From positions 1-6,658 of the forward strand of contig WFMO01000211.1 of the NCBI GenBank assembly GCA_015489055.1: 6,658 nt of DNA, in the 5' to 3' direction. Source of the stretch: Helicobacteraceae bacterium (GTDB lineage: Bacteria; Campylobacterota; Campylobacteria; Campylobacterales; Sulfurimonadaceae). This document shows positions 4,109 through 6,658 of the stretch, in pieces. Below the pieces are notes generated by a model that made no database searches, was not told where the DNA came from, and saw only the letters and a list, made by a program, of their open reading frames with translations. The position numbers were made by a program, and so were the translations under genes. The first letter of the stretch is position 1. Each line of letters begins with the position of its first letter.

Positions 4109-6139
4109 ATGCAAATGCTAAAACCTTTATTGATTGAAATCGGAGTCGAAGAACTTCCGGCTATCCCGCTTTTAAATGAGTTAAAAAACATAGAAAAAAA
4201 ATGGTTAAAAGAGCTTGAAGACAAATCACTGATTTGTGAATTTGAATTTTTCTATACACCGCGCAGATTAGTGCTTTGGCATAGAGAATTTAAAACCAAA
4301 CAAGATGACAGTGAAATTGAACTCTTTGGAGCGCCTTTATCTATTGCTTTTAAAGATGGTAAGCCCACACAAGCAGCACACGGATTTGCAAAAAAATGCA
4401 ATGTGGATATCTCTGAGCTATCTACTGCAACAAAAGGCGGCAAAGAAGTTTTGTATTACAAAAAACAGATGAAGGGCAAACCATCATCAGAGCTTATTGG
4501 GCAGATGATAAAAAACTGGCTGACATCTTTGGATTTTGGTAAAAGTATGCACTGGGGTAGCGTAGAGAAAAGTTTTATACGTCCTGTTAGATGGGTCAAT
4601 GTTATGCTTGGCAATGATTTGATTGAAATGGAGATATTTGGCGTATCTTCGTCCAAACATACCTATGTTCATAGAATTTCCTCCTTTGATACAAAGCCCA
4701 TTGACAATATTTTAGATTATTTTGATATTTTAAAAAAGGGTGGAGTTACGCTTTGCCAGGAGCAAAGAAAGACAACTATCTTAAAAGCATTTGAAGAGAT
4801 CGCCAATAACAATAAGATAACAATAGATATTGATGATAATCTTTTAGAAGAAGTTGTGGCTATTACTGAACATCCAACACCTTTGCTCGGACATTTTGAT
4901 AAAGAGTTTTTAACTCTTCCCAAAGAGGTTATTATCACTTCCATGAAAGAGCATCAGAGGTATTTCCCTGTCTTTAAAGATACAGAGCTTACTAATGGTT
5001 TTATAGTCGTATCAAATGCTTTAACCGATGATTTTTCAAAAGTGATACATGGCAATGAAAGAGTATTGCGCCCGCGTTTGGCTGATGCGCTGTTCTTTTA
5101 CAAAAACGATCTTCAAAGAGGATTATCTCTAAAAGGTCTTGAAAAAGTGCTTTTCATGGATGGTTTAGGCAGTGTTAAAGACAAAATTACACGCGAAGGC
5201 AAGGTGGCACATGAATTATATATGTTGTATAAAGATGCGCATGATTTAGATGAGCAAAAGATAGACAGAGCTGTTTTGTTGGCTAAGGCTGATTTGATGA
5301 GCGAAATGGTTTATGAATTTACGGAGTTGCAGGGCATCATGGGATATTATTATGCTTTAGCGCTTGATGAAGACAAGGAGGTTGCTTTGGCTATTAAAGA
5401 GCAGTATCTCCCACAAGGCGAGAGTTCGCCTTTGCCCTCAACTTATACAAGTGCTATTGTTGCTTTGGCTATTAAGATTGATACATTGCTGTCTTTATTT
5501 AGCGTAAATCAAATACCGACAGGCTCAAGAGATCCGTTTGCGCTTCGCAGGGGAGTAAATGGTATTATCCGCATTGTTTTAAAGTTTAATATGAAGTTTG
5601 ATATCATGCAGATTTTTACCTCTTTATCAAATAATTATGCCTCTTTTGATTTGTCTAAATTAGAGAAATTTTTTCTTGAGAGAATAAAACAGTTTTATAA
5701 GGTAAACCCTTCTATTATAGAAGCTGTGCTTTCAACGGGTGAGAGAGAGATTGTCTCTATTGATAAAAAGATAACAGCAGTGTCACAGATGGTTGCAGGA
5801 GATGATTTTGCTCAGACATTTTCTACTTTTAAGCGCGTTGCAAATATTATCAAAGATGTTGATCTCTCACAAGAATATAAAGTAGATAGTAAGCTTTTTA
5901 CCGAAGAAGCAGAGCATGAGCTTTTTGCTAAGTTTAATCAAACCAAAACAGAGAAATTTTCTGGATATCTACAGGAGCTAGATGCTTTGTTTGGATTGAA
6001 GTCGTACCTGGATCGTTATTTTGAAGATGTCATGGTAAATACGCAAAATATTGCTGTAAAAAATAATAGAAAAGCACTCATTACTCTTATTTATAAAAGT
6101 TTTTTACATATCGCAGATATTAAAGAGATAACTGTTTAA
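4109..6139 (+). CDS. glyS: Glycyl-tRNA synthetase beta subunit
   Basis: At 676 residues this is full length for the bacterial alpha2beta2-type GlyRS beta subunit, which binds tRNA-Gly and works with the catalytic alpha subunit (GlyQ). Seen in order: LLIEIGVEELPAIPL near the N-terminus, YTPRRLVLW near 49, the HWGSVEKSFIRPVRWV block near 148, EHPTPLLG and SMKEHQRYFPVF near 255-290, GNERVLRPRLADALFFYKND near 315-335, the HD-like helical region with KADLMSEMVYEFTELQGIMG near 393-412, TGSRDPFALRR near 471-481, and a C-terminal DALR-type anticodon-binding region from about 570. Two in-frame starts exist: ATG 4109 and ATG 4115. The second gives MLKPLLIE and has a weak GAGA 5 nt upstream, so it may be the true start. 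An out-of-frame ATG at 4104 reads five codons to a TAA at 4119-4121, overlapping both. glyQ is not adjacent in this window. Confidence 0.96.
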   Translation: MQMLKPLLIEIGVEELPAIPLLNELKNIEKKWLKELEDKSLICEFEFFYTPRRLVLWHREFKTKQDDSEIELFGAPLSIAFKDGKPTQAAHGFAKKCNVDISELSTATKGGKEVLYYKKQMKGKPSSELIGQMIKNWLTSLDFGKSMHWGSVEKSFIRPVRWVNVMLGNDLIEMEIFGVSSSKHTYVHRISSFDTKPIDNILDYFDILKKGGVTLCQEQRKTTILKAFEEIANNNKITIDIDDNLLEEVVAITEHPTPLLGHFDKEFLTLPKEVIITSMKEHQRYFPVFKDTELTNGFIVVSNALTDDFSKVIHGNERVLRPRLADALFFYKNDLQRGLSLKGLEKVLFMDGLGSVKDKITREGKVAHELYMLYKDAHDLDEQKIDRAVLLAKADLMSEMVYEFTELQGIMGYYYALALDEDKEVALAIKEQYLPQGESSPLPSTYTSAIVALAIKIDTLLSLFSVNQIPTGSRDPFALRRGVNGIIRIVLKFNMKFDIMQIFTSLSNNYASFDLSKLEKFFLERIKQFYKVNPSIIEAVLSTGEREIVSIDKKITAVSQMVAGDDFAQTFSTFKRVANIIKDVDLSQEYKVDSKLFTEEAEHELFAKFNQTKTEKFSGYLQELDALFGLKSYLDRYFEDVMVNTQNIAVKNNRKALITLIYKSFLHIADIKEITV

Positions 6140-6142
6140 CGG

Positions 6143-6658
6143 ATGGTTTATGATGTAGCAGTTGTCGGTGCCGGAATCAACGGTTGCATGGTTAGCTATT
6201 TTTTAAAAAATGCTGGAGAATCTGTTGCTTTGATAGATAAAGAGGGCATAGCCTCCGGTGGCAGTGGTGCAGCAGGTGCGTTCATATCTCCGAAATTTTC
6301 AAAAGGCGGAGAGCTAAAGAATCTTATAGATAAAGCATATGTTTATGCTCTTGATTTTTATACTGAGAATTTTACGGCATATATAAAAACTGCACCGCTT
6401 TTACACTTTGCCAAATATACAGATGAAATTAAAAAATTACAGGCGTTTAAACAAACATCAACTCTGTCATCAAGCCCTGCTCCCGCAGAGGTGTTAGAGT
6501 GCGTGAGTAAACAAGCAAAAAAGTATGAATATGTTTATCTTTTAAAGAGCGGCGTTGTTGACGCGGCAGGAGTTTGTCATGCCTTAGTAAAAGATATAGA
6601 TTTTTTTATACATGAAGTCTCCTTGCTTACATGTAAAGGTGATTATTACCAAATAGGC
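6143..6658 (+). CDS. FAD-dependent oxidoreductase of the DAO/MnmC C-terminal type, 3'-truncated
   Basis: The first 172 residues are visible. They begin MVYDVAVVGAGINGCMVSYF, a Rossmann FAD-binding site with GAGING at 9-14 and an acidic residue, D32, at the end of the second strand (VALIDKE). The next block, GIASGGSGAAGAFISPKFSKGG, resembles the Gly/Ser-rich FAD loop of MnmC C-terminal domains and glycine or D-amino-acid oxidases, and SGVVDAAGVCHALV near 138-151 also fits MnmC-like enzymes. MnmC's FAD domain removes the carboxymethyl group from cmnm5 uridine in tRNA; ThiO or DadA-type amine oxidation is the main alternative. There is no N-terminal methyltransferase domain, so if MnmC-like it is a single-domain form. 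The start is 3 nt after the glyS stop with no strong ribosome site, which suggests co-transcription and possibly coupled translation. The catalytic C-terminal part lies off the window. Confidence 0.75.
   Translation, partial: MVYDVAVVGAGINGCMVSYFLKNAGESVALIDKEGIASGGSGAAGAFISPKFSKGGELKNLIDKAYVYALDFYTENFTAYIKTAPLLHFAKYTDEIKKLQAFKQTSTLSSSPAPAEVLECVSKQAKKYEYVYLLKSGVVDAAGVCHALVKDIDFFIHEVSLLTCKGDYYQIG

Noticed and set aside
4252..4944. Several leftward open frames of 61-75 codons inside glyS, and similar short rightward frames at 1303-1488 and 3747-3929.
   Set aside because: They lie wholly or almost wholly over well-supported genes on the other strand, have no family features, and read as antisense shadows of those genes.
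5381..5475. 17-nt direct repeat (GTTGCTTTGGCTATTAA) at 5381-5397 and 5459-5475.
   Set aside because: Both copies are in frame within glyS and encode VALAIK in helical parts of a conserved domain. Same residues with common codons is the simplest explanation.

Overview
The window is AT-rich bacterial chromosome with dense, ordinary housekeeping and stress genes. Codon use, the class II superoxide reductase-like protein, the YbgC type and the glycyl-tRNA synthetase beta subunit all suggest a member of the Campylobacterota (Epsilonproteobacteria), probably a Sulfurimonas-like organism. That placement is my recognition of protein styles, not a search result. There is no sign of phage, IS element, CRISPR array, tRNA or rRNA.

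Layout. Positions 1-365 (+) hold a 5'-truncated YbgC/4HBT acyl-CoA thioesterase. It converges tail-to-tail on a leftward block, and the two stop codons overlap. Read in its own direction (right to left), the leftward block is: a class II superoxide reductase-like protein (3923-3537), a candidate terminator, a Crp/Fnr-family regulator with a TTG start (3459-2824), a thioredoxin-type arsenate reductase ArsC (2743-2330) with its own promoter and a perfect 26-bp palindrome, a family-4-like uracil-DNA glycosylase (2244-1600), and a secreted LpoA/LppC-like protein (1603-362) joined to the glycosylase by a 4-nt ATGA overlap. Rightward from a divergent promoter region (3924-4108, with a long inverted repeat) run glyS (4109-6139) and, 3 nt later, a 3'-truncated FAD-dependent oxidoreductase (6143-6658).

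How the genes fit together. Detoxification (superoxide reductase, arsenate reductase) and a one-component regulator sit side by side, but each gene has its own apparent promoter, so this is a neighbourhood rather than one proven operon. The glycosylase and the periplasmic protein look translationally coupled. glyS and the FAD enzyme look co-transcribed, and both may serve tRNA biology if the FAD enzyme is MnmC-like.

I did not find a clearly new multi-gene system. The points most worth a second look are the glycosylase that keeps its Fe-S cysteines but has lost key catalytic positions, the orphan ArsR-style palindrome over the arsC promoter, the inverted repeat upstream of glyS, and the non-lipoprotein LpoA-like protein. 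No intergenic stretch exceeds 300 bases.
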